DNA of 64,000 nucleotides, from the NCBI GenBank assembly GCA_947454235.1, contig CANGIY010000014.1:1-64000 (forward strand). Direction: 5' to 3'. Numbering within the stretch: the stretch's first letter is position 1; every line of letters starts with the position of its first letter. This document shows, piece by piece, positions 32,413-41,614 of the stretch. Source of the stretch: Chitinophagaceae bacterium (GTDB lineage: Bacteria > Bacteroidota > Bacteroidia > Chitinophagales > Chitinophagaceae). Both the position numbers and the translations under genes were made by a program. Below the pieces are notes generated by a model that was not told the DNA's origin, made no database searches, and worked only from the letters and a program-made list of their open reading frames with translations.

Positions 32413-35216
32413 AGCAGTTACTAATATTAATTGTTTTTTTCGTTTTCGCAATAAAAACGGCATTTTCACAAGATTGTCAAAAAATTTTAATTGACGGAGA
32501 TAAGGCCTTAGTAAAAGGCGATTATAAAACTGCATTATTGAAATATGTAGCAGTGAGAAATGTATGTGGTCTGGCCTTTTCTTCGAAAGCAGAATTGAAA
32601 ATATTTTCTTTGTTTGAACGAATGAAAAAAGTAAACGATAGTCTTTCAAAGACTTTGTTACAACTTAAGGCTACAAAAAAAGAGTTTAAGAATTTAGATT
32701 CAAGCGCAGCTTGCCAAATATTTCGAAATAAAAATAAGGCTTGGCTAAAAGATTTGAGCGCAGATGAGGAAATAATGGTATTTGATTTGGTGACAGATCT
32801 ACAAAATAAAAAAGAATTTGGAAAACTTGACAGCTTTAGTGCTTTATGCAATTTAGTCTTTAATGCTCGAAGTTTGAAAACCTATGTCTATGAGAAAGTA
32901 TCAGATTTAGTAGAGATGGATGTTATTCCGACGATTAAAGATTTGAATTCATCAAATAGCCTAAATATTTTTGGTATGAAATTTATGGATGTATTCATAA
33001 AGTCGGCATTAACGGAAATGCATGACGCGGAAAAGTTGTTTAATCAAGAATTTGATGACAGAATAAGAAGAGTCTATTATAAAATCGCTGATTCAGTTGA
33101 TAAGACTAAAAAACGACTAGAAAGAAATTTTACAATGCCCGATACAATTATAAATATACCTGATAAAACGCTTTTTTCAATGCGATCAGTGAATAGAAAG
33201 CACTATTTATTACAGTATAAAGATGGTGATAGTTATTATAATACACTTATTCATTATCGGGATATTTCATTGCCGAATTTCCAAATTGTTAAAGATACTA
33301 TATTTGAGTGTTTTGATACTGGTACTTATTTTTCATTAGTACGCGCAACGCCGGAATTCAAATATTCAATAGCCAAGGAAGTTAGTTACTCCTTAAAGCC
33401 AAATAAAGTTGAATTTGATAAGGTTGAATATAAATACCAAACTAACGGAGATTTATTTGGTTGGCCTCATCAATTGCAGAAAAGATTTTCAGATTTTGAT
33501 GGATATGTTTTTACGAGTGATTCTAAAACTCTAATTCTGACCAAGTCAAAAACAAACGGTGGAGGTGTTTACAAATATGATCTTGAAAAAAATGAACTTA
33601 AGAATTTTAAAAAAATTAAAAATGTTGATAAAATAGTGGTAGACTATCAATCGCCTCGGTTTGTTAATTATGTCGATGGGAAATTTGATTTGTATAATTT
33701 GGATGGTAAGCGAATATTTACGGCAACCTCAAAAGATGCAAGCGTGTCATTTGTAAAAGAAATTGAATTTACAGGTACTCACTTTTTGGTCTTAACCGAT
33801 GATGATTCAGTTTGCTTATTTGATTATTTAAATAAGGCGGTAATAAAAAAATTCCCAGTTGCGCTTATCAATCAAATAGTCGTAAGTCCGAATGATAAGG
33901 ATATTTTACTGAGTTACAATACTAAATACAAACTTGATGGTGATTCTTATGAAAGCTTTTACTCTGTATTGACTGAGATGAATTTTCAGAAAAAGAAGAG
34001 CTTATATTCAGATTGTTCAATGTACATGTTTTCGGAAAATGGAGATTATTTAATAGCAACAGGGGAGGGGAAAATATTGAGATGGGAACTAAAGAAAATT
34101 AAGTCTGATATACAAAATAACTATCGTTCTATTCTTTCGGCACAGAAGATTTCAGCTACAAAATCAAGGACACTTGAACTAGGAGATTTTGAAAACACTA
34201 ATGATCCAATTGTCATTGAAAAAGGAGCCCGTTATTTTAAAAATCTTGTTGAAACAATGGATGACTATCCCGTTCTAAGAAAAATATATTATAACTATTC
34301 AGCTCATTTATTTGATAAGCTTATAGATGAAAACAAAGAAATTAAGGTGAATGAAAAAAGAATCCCATTGTTTTACGATTGGAGAAATTGGATTGATAAC
34401 CAATGTGGACAAAATAACTTTGAAATCCAATTAAAACGACAAAGAAAAGCCAATGTTTTGTGGAACAATTTTGTGAATTCTCGAGATTCAATATACCCAG
34501 AACTTCTTTTTTATGCAGCAAATGGTTATAAATTCGAGAGATATATTCTTGATAGTATAGCACTTAATGATTCTTCTGTTTTTGATGAAGAATACCTCAT
34601 TTTGGTTAAAAAAGAATTAGATATTCGAGATAGGGCATTTGTAAAAGATACAGAACGGGAAGAGAATAGTATAAGTATAATTACTGCACTGAAGCGGTTA
34701 TCTTATGTTTATGATATTATAGGTCAACGCCTTTTTAAATTAAAGCAAATGGATCAACGATTGAAACTTTATTCAAGTGCTCAAAATTATTTTATTTCGC
34801 GAACAGGCGAGTTTCCACCGTATACAAATGATAGTTTGTTATTTAATGTTCAAACGAAATTGGCTTCTACATACTTTTTGTTGCACTGTAAAGATATTGA
34901 CCGTAATTCACCATTCAATGATTCTATGAATATGTTTTTAGGGAATGCTACCACTTTGATGGACAAAAGAGATTTCGATGGGCATCTTCTGAAAATTATT
35001 GGTGGCGCTAGATTATTGCTAGTGGGTGAATTTGATAAAGGAATGGCTAAGTTCGATGAGATAAAAAGTAATTCCTGTGAATCATTTGACGGTGTTGCTG
35101 AATCCGAAAAAAAGCACATTATTTGGTACCTTGAACAACTTGAAAGTTTTGGATGTAGGAGTGAGAATGTCACTCGAGCAATAGTCGAACTCAAAAAAAC
35201 AAAGGATAAAAAATAA
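32409..35216 (+). CDS. Large exported protein with TPR-like and propeller-like parts, putative sensor
   Basis: This 935-aa protein has a signal peptide (KQLLILIVFFVFAIKTAFSQ, cut near 20), so it acts outside the cytoplasm. The N-terminal part (ILIDGDKALVKGDYKTALLK) looks like a TPR. Residues about 360-580 contain blade-like repeats with DSKTLILTKS, YVDGKFDLYNLDGKRIF, DDSVCLFDYLNKAV and GDYLIATGEGKILRWELKK, as in WD40 propellers. The C-terminal third is helical. Usual Bacteroidota nSTAND1 proteins carry NTPase, TM, TPR and WD40 in one chain. Here the last part is a separate exported protein coupled by a 4-base overlap. A periplasmic sensor role is inferred. Confidence 0.75.
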   Translation: MKQLLILIVFFVFAIKTAFSQDCQKILIDGDKALVKGDYKTALLKYVAVRNVCGLAFSSKAELKIFSLFERMKKVNDSLSKTLLQLKATKKEFKNLDSSAACQIFRNKNKAWLKDLSADEEIMVFDLVTDLQNKKEFGKLDSFSALCNLVFNARSLKTYVYEKVSDLVEMDVIPTIKDLNSSNSLNIFGMKFMDVFIKSALTEMHDAEKLFNQEFDDRIRRVYYKIADSVDKTKKRLERNFTMPDTIINIPDKTLFSMRSVNRKHYLLQYKDGDSYYNTLIHYRDISLPNFQIVKDTIFECFDTGTYFSLVRATPEFKYSIAKEVSYSLKPNKVEFDKVEYKYQTNGDLFGWPHQLQKRFSDFDGYVFTSDSKTLILTKSKTNGGGVYKYDLEKNELKNFKKIKNVDKIVVDYQSPRFVNYVDGKFDLYNLDGKRIFTATSKDASVSFVKEIEFTGTHFLVLTDDDSVCLFDYLNKAVIKKFPVALINQIVVSPNDKDILLSYNTKYKLDGDSYESFYSVLTEMNFQKKKSLYSDCSMYMFSENGDYLIATGEGKILRWELKKIKSDIQNNYRSILSAQKISATKSRTLELGDFENTNDPIVIEKGARYFKNLVETMDDYPVLRKIYYNYSAHLFDKLIDENKEIKVNEKRIPLFYDWRNWIDNQCGQNNFEIQLKRQRKANVLWNNFVNSRDSIYPELLFYAANGYKFERYILDSIALNDSSVFDEEYLILVKKELDIRDRAFVKDTEREENSISIITALKRLSYVYDIIGQRLFKLKQMDQRLKLYSSAQNYFISRTGEFPPYTNDSLLFNVQTKLASTYFLLHCKDIDRNSPFNDSMNMFLGNATTLMDKRDFDGHLLKIIGGARLLLVGEFDKGMAKFDEIKSNSCESFDGVAESEKKHIIWYLEQLESFGCRSENVTRAIVELKKTKDKK

Positions 35217-35228
35217 CTTAGACCAGAA

Positions 35229-35945
35229 TCATCCGCCCATTTCTGCTAATTGCCTCATCAACATCCGCTTGGCTATAGGCAAAAGTGTTTCATCAAATGG
35301 TATAAACTCGGGGTAATCAACCATGAATACCGCGGGGTTGGGTAAAAGCCTATAGGTGCGCACGAGGTCAATTTTTATTTGTTCGTATGTGTTTCCCGAG
35401 TTTTTTGTTCTGGTCTCCAGAAATTCAAGCCGTATGCCCCTGTACTTGGAATCGAGCTGCTCGAAAAGTGTGACGTTATAATTGTATATCCTCACTTCAG
35501 GCAGGTTATTGTAGTGCATAAAAATGTACCCTTCGTTTTTGTACAGGGGTATAATGCCAATTGGCTCTAGTTTTACTTTGTGTTCTACCTTCTCGTAAAG
35601 CTCAGCTCCAGCCGATACGGTATCGCGCATCACAGGTATGGAATAGGTGATTATGTCCTCGAGTTCTCTCATTATTTCAGAATCTGCGAGCATTTTTTCA
35701 TACACCAGCTCCATTTTTTGTGCATTGATGCCTTCCAGCTTTTTAGGAAAGCCGTCTTCCATCAGTTTTTTGCGCTCTCTGAAGGCGACAAGGTTATTAT
35801 AGTGAAACACCAAATCGCCGAGGTCGGGATATAGTTTTTCATCTTTAAAATGTTGCTTAATAGATTTTAAGTATGCCAGAAGGCGGTATTTCTGTAGCTC
35901 GAAATCAATGTAGCCTTCCATGAACCAATTTTCACTGAGTACCAT
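35229..35945 (-). CDS. Conserved-looking protein of unknown function
   Basis: The 238-aa soluble protein starts at ATG 35945, 28 bases from a perfect -7 box. It is mainly helical in its first half (YIDFELQKYRLLAYLKSIKQ), then beta-rich (IGIIPLYKNEGYIFMHYNN) and ends in a helix (LLPIAKRMLMRQLAEMGG). It has no signal peptide, TM segment or metal motif. The GC content fits the chromosomal background, so it is probably not part of the neighbouring accessory operon, whose end lies 12 bases away. I know no function for this family. Confidence 0.7.
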   Translation of the reverse strand: MVLSENWFMEGYIDFELQKYRLLAYLKSIKQHFKDEKLYPDLGDLVFHYNNLVAFRERKKLMEDGFPKKLEGINAQKMELVYEKMLADSEIMRELEDIITYSIPVMRDTVSAGAELYEKVEHKVKLEPIGIIPLYKNEGYIFMHYNNLPEVRIYNYNVTLFEQLDSKYRGIRLEFLETRTKNSGNTYEQIKIDLVRTYRLLPNPAVFMVDYPEFIPFDETLLPIAKRMLMRQLAEMGG

Positions 35946-35973
35946 AGCTAATTCATTTTATTACTAAGATAAT

Positions 35974-35981
35974 CAAAAATA
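35974..35981 (-). promoter_or_regulatory. -7 promoter element for the 35229-35945 gene
   Basis: Minus-strand TATTTTTG is a perfect TAnnTTTG box, 28 bases from the ATG. Confidence 0.5.
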
Positions 35982-36127
35982 ACGGCTGATGCAATAGATT
36001 ATTGTTATGTAAGTCCTTTATTTAAAAATCATTAACAAAAATTTGCGACACTGAAAAGCATTTTGTTTCTAAAGTTGACATTCTGAGTGTTGAATTCCAT
36101 ATTATTTGGAAATAAGACGAATTTGTT

Positions 36128-36135
36128 TACTTTTG
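36128..36135 (+). promoter_or_regulatory. -7 promoter element of dinB
   Basis: TACTTTTG, a perfect TAnnTTTG box, ends 9 bases before the dinB ATG. Confidence 0.6.
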
Positions 36136-36144
36136 TAGAAATCA

Positions 36145-37296
36145 ATGCCTCGAAAAATGGAACGCCACATCCTTCACCTTGATTTAGATTCGTTTTATGT
36201 ATCGGTTGAACGCCTGAAAGATAGTTCACTCATGGGTAAACCTGTGGTTGTAGGTGGTACTTCTGAACGTGGAGTGGTGGCATCTTGTAGTTATGAAGCG
36301 CGTGCGATGGGAGTGAAAAGTGCAATGTCATCAAAAATGGCGAAACGCCTTTGCCCCGATGCCATATTCATTAAGGGCGATTATGCAGCTTACAATAAGT
36401 ACTCGGCAATGGTATCAGATATTCTTTATGAACAAGCACCCATTGTTGAGAAAGCTTCAATCGATGAACATTACTGCGACGTTACCGGACTGGACAAGTA
36501 CTTTGGTTGTTACAAATGGGCATCGTCTCTCCGGCAAAAAATAATGAAAGAAACGGGGTTGCCTATTTCATTCGGACTGGCATCGAGCAAAACCATTGCT
36601 AAGATAGCCACAGGACAAGCAAAACCCAATGGGCAACTTTATGTTCCTGCCGGTACCGAAGTGCAGTTCCTGGCACCGCTACCTGTGCGTAAAATCCCCA
36701 TGATAGGAGAGAAAACCACTCAAAAGCTGCAACAATTAGGTATTCAATATATCTGGCAGATTCAGCAAATGACGCAACAAGAGTTGGTCAAACAGTTTGG
36801 TGAGAATGGCTTGTTTATTTGGCGTAAGGCAAACGGTATCTGCAATTCAGAAGTGATGCCTCACGGCGAAAGAAAGTCTATTAGCAAGGAAGAAACTTTT
36901 GGGCGTGATACCAATGATGTACAACTGATTAAGAAAATTATCATGCGCATGGTTGATGGTATTGCCTTCGACCTTAGGAAACACAAATGGCTTACATCAT
37001 GCGTTACAGTGAAAATCCGTTACTCCGATTTTCAAACTGAAACCTGTCAGGGTCGGGTAGACTATACTTCATGGGATGAAACCATTGCCGATAAAGCACT
37101 TGAGTTGTTCAACAAACACTATAAACCCAATCGCCCGATTCGGTTGATAGGGGTGCGCCTGTCGGACTTGATTCACGGAAATTGCCAGATAGATATGTTC
37201 AACAACACTGTCGGTCAGGTTGACCTGTGTGCCGCCATCGATGGCATTAGAGAGCGTTTTGGTACTAAAATAGTGTCGCGGGCATCAATTATCTAA
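36145..37296 (+). CDS. dinB: DNA polymerase IV (Y-family translesion polymerase)
   Basis: The 383-aa Y-family polymerase performs error-prone bypass of DNA lesions. Catalytic residues are Asp13 in HLDLDSFYVSVE and Asp107/Glu108 in KASIDEHYCDVTG. The steric-gate Phe/Tyr pair, the conserved VGGTSERGVVASCSYEAR, the thumb FGLASSKTIAKIAT and little-finger elements are present. No beta-clamp motif of certain form was identified at the C-terminus, which ends in RFGTKIVSRASII. An alternative ATG is at 36157. Its stop overlaps the convergent nadE stop by 4 bases. Confidence 0.93.
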   Translation: MPRKMERHILHLDLDSFYVSVERLKDSSLMGKPVVVGGTSERGVVASCSYEARAMGVKSAMSSKMAKRLCPDAIFIKGDYAAYNKYSAMVSDILYEQAPIVEKASIDEHYCDVTGLDKYFGCYKWASSLRQKIMKETGLPISFGLASSKTIAKIATGQAKPNGQLYVPAGTEVQFLAPLPVRKIPMIGEKTTQKLQQLGIQYIWQIQQMTQQELVKQFGENGLFIWRKANGICNSEVMPHGERKSISKEETFGRDTNDVQLIKKIIMRMVDGIAFDLRKHKWLTSCVTVKIRYSDFQTETCQGRVDYTSWDETIADKALELFNKHYKPNRPIRLIGVRLSDLIHGNCQIDMFNNTVGQVDLCAAIDGIRERFGTKIVSRASII

Positions 37297-38963
37297 GATA
37301 AATACTTACCCACAATCGGTACACGCCTGCCAATACCAAAAGCTTTCGGTGAAACCCTGATAATAGGGCAAAACTGGTTGCGCTTGTATTCGTTGGTATT
37401 AACCAGTTTTAGAACGCGTTGCACCAATGCAGCATCAAAACCCATGGCAATAATCTCTTCAGGTCCTTTTCGTTTTTCAATGTATTGGAACAAAACCGCA
37501 TCCAAAACTTCATAGTCGGGAAGCGAATCGCTGTCCTTTTGACCGGGGCGAAGTTCGGCACTCGGTGCTTTGTCAATGATATTTTGAGGAATCACGACTC
37601 CATTTCTATTAATATACCTCGACAAAGCATACACTTGCACTTTATACAAATCGCCTAATACCCCTAGACCTCCCGCCATATCGCCATAAAGTGTACCATA
37701 GCCTGTAGCCAGTTCACTTTTATTAGATGTATTGAGCAATATAGTCCCAAACTTGTTGGACATAGCCATCACCAGTGCGCCTCTTATTCTCGATTGCAGG
37801 TTTTCTTCAGCAACATTGAATGGCAGCCCATTGAAAACAGGTTCCAGCGTTGTTTCAAATGCTCCAAAAATATCTTTTATTGGCAGGGTATGGTACTCGT
37901 TATTCAGGTTTTTAGAAAGTTCAACTGCATCATTTACCGAATGGTCGGTAGAAAACTGCGATGGCATAAGCAATGCAGTTACGTTTTCTGCACCCAGTGC
38001 ATGACATGCGAGCGTCAATACCAAAGCGCTATCAATGCCGCCTGAAGACGCAACGATTGCCTTCTTAAATCCCATCTTACCGAAGTAGTCTTTGATGCCT
38101 GTTATCAACGCACTATATATCTTATCAATACCTCTTTCAGCATCTAGCGTTGCAAGTTGTACCAACGGGTCTATCGTGCCTTCAGCTTTTGATTTAATTT
38201 CCTTACCTAATTCCAAATCACAATAAACAAGACCTTCCTGAAAAGCAGGAAGTTCAAGTGCCACTTGTTCGTTTTCATCCATCACCATGCTTCCGCCATC
38301 AAAAACAATTTCTGTCTGCGAACCTACAGCATTGCAATACACCATTGGTAAGCCGTAGGTGCGCACATTGTTTTTGATAATCGTCATTCTGTTCTCATGT
38401 TGAAAATAGTTGAATGGCGAAGCACTCAAATTAATCATCAGGTCGGGTTGCTGGTGCATCAACTCGTCCATTGGCGTAATGCGGTATTGAGGGTCTTCGG
38501 TGAGATTCCAGATGTCTTCACAAATGGTTACCGCAAGTTTTTTGCCTTTAAAGTCAATGACATTCCACTCATTCGCCGGTTCAAAATACCTGTATTCATC
38601 AAATACATCGTAAGTGGGAAGCAGTGTTTTATTGACAATAGCCTTCACCGCGCCTTCATGAATAAACCATGCGCTGTTGTGCAGGTTTTTGCCTTTAGGA
38701 GTATTGTTTTTAGACGGTGACCCCACCAGCACAGCAATATTTTGTGTGAGTGGTTTAATGCGCTCAATGGTTTCGTAGCACTTGTCAATGAAGTCGGCAA
38801 ACTCGAGAAAGTCGCGGGGCGGGTAGCCACAAATAGCCAGTTCAGAAAAGACAATCAAATCGCCTTTTTGTTCAATTGCCTGTTGAATCGCATCAATTAT
38901 TTTTTGAGCGTTCAATTCGAAATTACCGATATGATAGTTCTGCTGAGCAAGAAAAATTCGCAT
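37293..38963 (-). CDS. nadE: Glutamine-dependent NAD+ synthetase
   Basis: This 556-aa enzyme makes NAD+ from deamido-NAD+, ATP and glutamine. The N-terminal nitrilase-type glutaminase (about 1-245) has Glu in FSELAICGYPP, Lys in NKTLLPTYDVFDE and Cys in YCNAVGSQTE. The C-terminal synthetase has the ATP loop SSGGIDSALVL, LLMPSQFSTDHSV and LNTSNKSELATGYGTLYGDM. It is full length. The gene follows 21 bases upstream of the PAP2 gene end, so they may share a transcript. Confidence 0.95.
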   Translation of the reverse strand: MRIFLAQQNYHIGNFELNAQKIIDAIQQAIEQKGDLIVFSELAICGYPPRDFLEFADFIDKCYETIERIKPLTQNIAVLVGSPSKNNTPKGKNLHNSAWFIHEGAVKAIVNKTLLPTYDVFDEYRYFEPANEWNVIDFKGKKLAVTICEDIWNLTEDPQYRITPMDELMHQQPDLMINLSASPFNYFQHENRMTIIKNNVRTYGLPMVYCNAVGSQTEIVFDGGSMVMDENEQVALELPAFQEGLVYCDLELGKEIKSKAEGTIDPLVQLATLDAERGIDKIYSALITGIKDYFGKMGFKKAIVASSGGIDSALVLTLACHALGAENVTALLMPSQFSTDHSVNDAVELSKNLNNEYHTLPIKDIFGAFETTLEPVFNGLPFNVAEENLQSRIRGALVMAMSNKFGTILLNTSNKSELATGYGTLYGDMAGGLGVLGDLYKVQVYALSRYINRNGVVIPQNIIDKAPSAELRPGQKDSDSLPDYEVLDAVLFQYIEKRKGPEEIIAMGFDAALVQRVLKLVNTNEYKRNQFCPIIRVSPKAFGIGRRVPIVGKYLS

Positions 38964-38984
38964 GAATGGTCAGTTTGAAAAAAG

Positions 38985-39602
38985 CTAGGTCATTAAATCA
39001 TTTCCTCCTGGGGCAATTTCGGGAGTGAAGTACTTTTTGAAATATCTATTGAACAATCGTCCTGTAATGTTAGCAGTGGCAATGCCCAAAATAGCACCAC
39101 AAAACACATCGAGCGGGTAGTGAACGCCAACATATACCTGTGAATAGGCAACCAAGGCAGCCCAAAGCGGAGCAACCAGGTAAAGCCATTTGTGTGTTCT
39201 TCCCAAGGTTATAGCAGCAAAAAGCCCAATTGAAAAGTGATTGGCAGCGTGCGAAGATGGGAAACCATAGTTGCCTCCACAGTTCACTATTAAATGTATG
39301 GTATTTGCTAGTGCCGGATTATTACATGGTCTTGGGCGAGCGAAGTATTCTTTTAAAATACCAGCCGAAATCCTATCAGAAATAATAAATGAAACCAGAA
39401 ATCCCAGACACCACCACCATCCTGCAGCTTTATACTTAGATGGCATGTATAGAATCAAGAAAAAGTACAGCGGAGTCCAAAACCATTGATTCCTGAAAAA
39501 GGGGATGATATTATCCCAAAACTCATTGTGCCATCTATAATTTAAATAATATTCAGCCACCTGATCCCAGTACAAAACGGTTTCGAGAAAGCTATGTGCC
39601 AT
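38985..39602 (-). CDS. PAP2-family membrane phosphatase
   Basis: The 205-aa integral membrane enzyme belongs to the phosphatidic acid phosphatase type 2 family, which removes phosphate from lipid phosphates such as undecaprenyl pyrophosphate. The three family motifs are KEYFARPRP, PSSHAANH and SQVYVGVHYPLDV, with five to six hydrophobic helices. I choose ATG 39602 (MAHSFLETVLYWDQ) because a perfect -7 box at 39625-39632 lies between it and the upstream ATG 39644, which would not be transcribed. A role in recycling of the envelope lipid carrier is likely, not certain. Confidence 0.9.
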   Translation of the reverse strand: MAHSFLETVLYWDQVAEYYLNYRWHNEFWDNIIPFFRNQWFWTPLYFFLILYMPSKYKAAGWWWCLGFLVSFIISDRISAGILKEYFARPRPCNNPALANTIHLIVNCGGNYGFPSSHAANHFSIGLFAAITLGRTHKWLYLVAPLWAALVAYSQVYVGVHYPLDVFCGAILGIATANITGRLFNRYFKKYFTPEIAPGGNDLMT

Positions 39603-39624
39603 TGAGTGAATTAAATGTGTTGCG

Positions 39625-39632
39625 CAAAGGTA
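39625..39632 (-). promoter_or_regulatory. -7 promoter element of the PAP2 gene
   Basis: Minus-strand TACCTTTG is a perfect TAnnTTTG box, 22 bases before ATG 39602. It decides that start over ATG 39644. Confidence 0.6.
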
Positions 39633-39853
39633 AGTATCATACAACTAACAAGTGAGGTAATTGTAGCTTTTATAGTTTGCAGGGTAAGGAACGCTCAACT
39701 CCCTTAACGCGTACGGAGTATTTCATTGAGCGCTGCGAAATGCCAAAACTAGTTTCATCGAATTGCATCTGAAAAAATATCGCACTCTGGTTGAAGGATT
39801 TGTTTCATCGATCTCCCAAGGATAGATTTTGCTTTTGAGAAAATGGGTTACTG

Positions 39854-40456
39854 CTACGCCAGTTTTGACTGTAGCTCTTCGAAGAAATCTTTAAAATAGT
39901 TGCAGTTTTTTAAGACCTTTTCAAAATCCAATTTTTTGAAAAGTGCAGGGTTGCTAGAAGGACTAAATTTTTTTCTTTGGTTATTGGTAGCGCTCGTTAA
40001 TTCTCCTTTTGGATTCGGAATTAGTTCAACCTTTCTATTGCCTTTCAACGCGGTGCCATATTCTTTGTTGAATGGTTCGATGTCAGCAAATATCAGTGCT
40101 TCAATTTCATAAATATTGAGCAGAAGAATTTTCTGATGAACTCTACTAGAGACTCTTTTAAACCAAAACTGCCGTTCGTTTATTTTTGTCACCTCTGTTT
40201 CAAGTCCATCTGCATCACGAATAAAAATCACTAAAAACGGTTGTATTCTATCAAATTCGATATTGAGTTTCCTAGAAAAGCTTTCAACTGCGTCAAGCTG
40301 TGAACCAGTTACGTTTTTTACAAGTTGCTTGAATTGGTAATCATCCGATACTTTATTTCTCAATAGATTGATAATAGAATCAGTATCGGTTGGGTCTTCC
40401 CCTACAATCCCTATGATTTTACGCTTCTTCAAGGTCGGAATGGAGCCAATAGTCAC
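39854..40456 (-). CDS. TOPRIM-like protein paired with an ATPase (DUF4276/RloB-like)
   Basis: The 200-aa soluble protein has the TOPRIM pattern: an early strand KIIGIVGEDPTDTDSI with Glu20, and VIFIRDADGLE with Asp81 and Asp83, then LLNIYEIEALIFADIE. This resembles the small TOPRIM proteins of the DUF4276/RloB group that accompany ATPases in OLD- and PARIS-like pairs. The gene overlaps the ATPase gene by 38 bases, the only in-frame ATG being at 40456. TOPRIM domains cut or process nucleic acids, so this is the likely effector, by inference. Confidence 0.65.
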   Translation of the reverse strand: MTIGSIPTLKKRKIIGIVGEDPTDTDSIINLLRNKVSDDYQFKQLVKNVTGSQLDAVESFSRKLNIEFDRIQPFLVIFIRDADGLETEVTKINERQFWFKRVSSRVHQKILLLNIYEIEALIFADIEPFNKEYGTALKGNRKVELIPNPKGELTSATNNQRKKFSPSSNPALFKKLDFEKVLKNCNYFKDFFEELQSKLA

Positions 40457-41558
40457 TTAATTCAAGTTCCTGCATGTACTTTTTAGCTAGTGCAATTTTG
40501 TCGGCACTTAATGGCTGAAACTTTGTCCCTTTTTCCCCTATGGTAGCAATATTAATTCTGTCTAATTCATCGGAATTTAGAACATTGAGCACCTGGGGAG
40601 AATGAGTCGAAATAATTATTTGCTTGTAGGCTGATTGTTCTTTCAAGAATTGCATCAACAAGTGAAGTTGATGCGGGTGAATACCAAGTTCAGGTTCTTC
40701 AATGAGCAAAAGTCCGTGTTCATTGCTGATACATTCAGAAATTATGAAGAATAGCCTTTTCGTTCCATCAGAAAGGTGGCTCCAAGGAACCCAGTTTTTA
40801 CCCAATTTAAATTCAATAAACAGATTATCAACAATGATTTGATCTTCGGTTTGAGAAAATCTCATATGTTCATTCAATCTAATTTCATCAATAGGTGTTA
40901 ATCTAGCTAGATGTTCGTTTAATTGATTTGAAGAAACGAAATCTTGAAAAGAAGCTGTTAATTTGAAGCTATTTCCAAACTCTACTTCTTTTATCGAAAA
41001 CAAGAATTCGTGTAAAAATCTAAAAGTCGCTTCATAATATTCATTTACAATAATTCCCGATTCTGTGCAATCAAGTTTGCCTTCAAGATTGAACCAACGG
41101 ATAGAATCGGGGATTGTAAAATTGACGAAGGAAATTAGTAAGGTTTGAAATTGTTTAATGAAGTCCCTGTATTTTTCAAAAGTATTCCAATTAGCTCCTG
41201 TTTTTAAAACTTGTTCGTAAACAAGTTTTTTTTGACCATCAACAATTTCACTGATTTTGACCTCAGTGTCAATCGACGCAGGGGAGTGGGTACTATTTGT
41301 CTGTTGCAATATTTTGAACTCTGTAACGATTTCATTTCCATCAGAAACTTGAATTGTAGTATCGAAAAGGTCAAAGAATTTTTTACCAAGTAAAAAATTA
41401 AAAAAAGTCTCGTACCTACAACTATTTAAAATAAACCCCAATAAGTTTGATTTTCCAGCTCCGTTTTTACCAATAACTATGTTCAGACCTTCCTTAAAAG
41501 ATATTTGGGAATCTTTAAGTGACCGATAGTTTTTGATGTGTATGTTTTTTAGGAACAT
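40419..41558 (-). CDS. SMC/OLD-like AAA ATPase
   Basis: The 379-aa protein has the RecF/OLD-type N-terminus FLKNIHIKNYRSLKDSQISF, Walker A GKNGAGKSN (30-38), a signature-like SHLSDGTKRLFFIIS, Walker B LLIEEPELGIHP and an H-loop IIISTHSPQVL. The region in between is divergent and without long coiled coil. The order ATPase then TOPRIM with a 38-base overlap suggests a two-gene defence unit of the OLD/PARIS type, though no member was matched. It lies 56 bases beyond nuoM in the same direction, where nuoN is commonly found. Confidence 0.8.
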   Translation of the reverse strand: MFLKNIHIKNYRSLKDSQISFKEGLNIVIGKNGAGKSNLLGFILNSCRYETFFNFLLGKKFFDLFDTTIQVSDGNEIVTEFKILQQTNSTHSPASIDTEVKISEIVDGQKKLVYEQVLKTGANWNTFEKYRDFIKQFQTLLISFVNFTIPDSIRWFNLEGKLDCTESGIIVNEYYEATFRFLHEFLFSIKEVEFGNSFKLTASFQDFVSSNQLNEHLARLTPIDEIRLNEHMRFSQTEDQIIVDNLFIEFKLGKNWVPWSHLSDGTKRLFFIISECISNEHGLLLIEEPELGIHPHQLHLLMQFLKEQSAYKQIIISTHSPQVLNVLNSDELDRINIATIGEKGTKFQPLSADKIALAKKYMQELELSDYWLHSDLEEA

Positions 41559-41614
41559 AGTACAAAGTAACGAAAATAAATCAACCTTTCGTGGTTATAC
41601 AATAACCTCCACCA

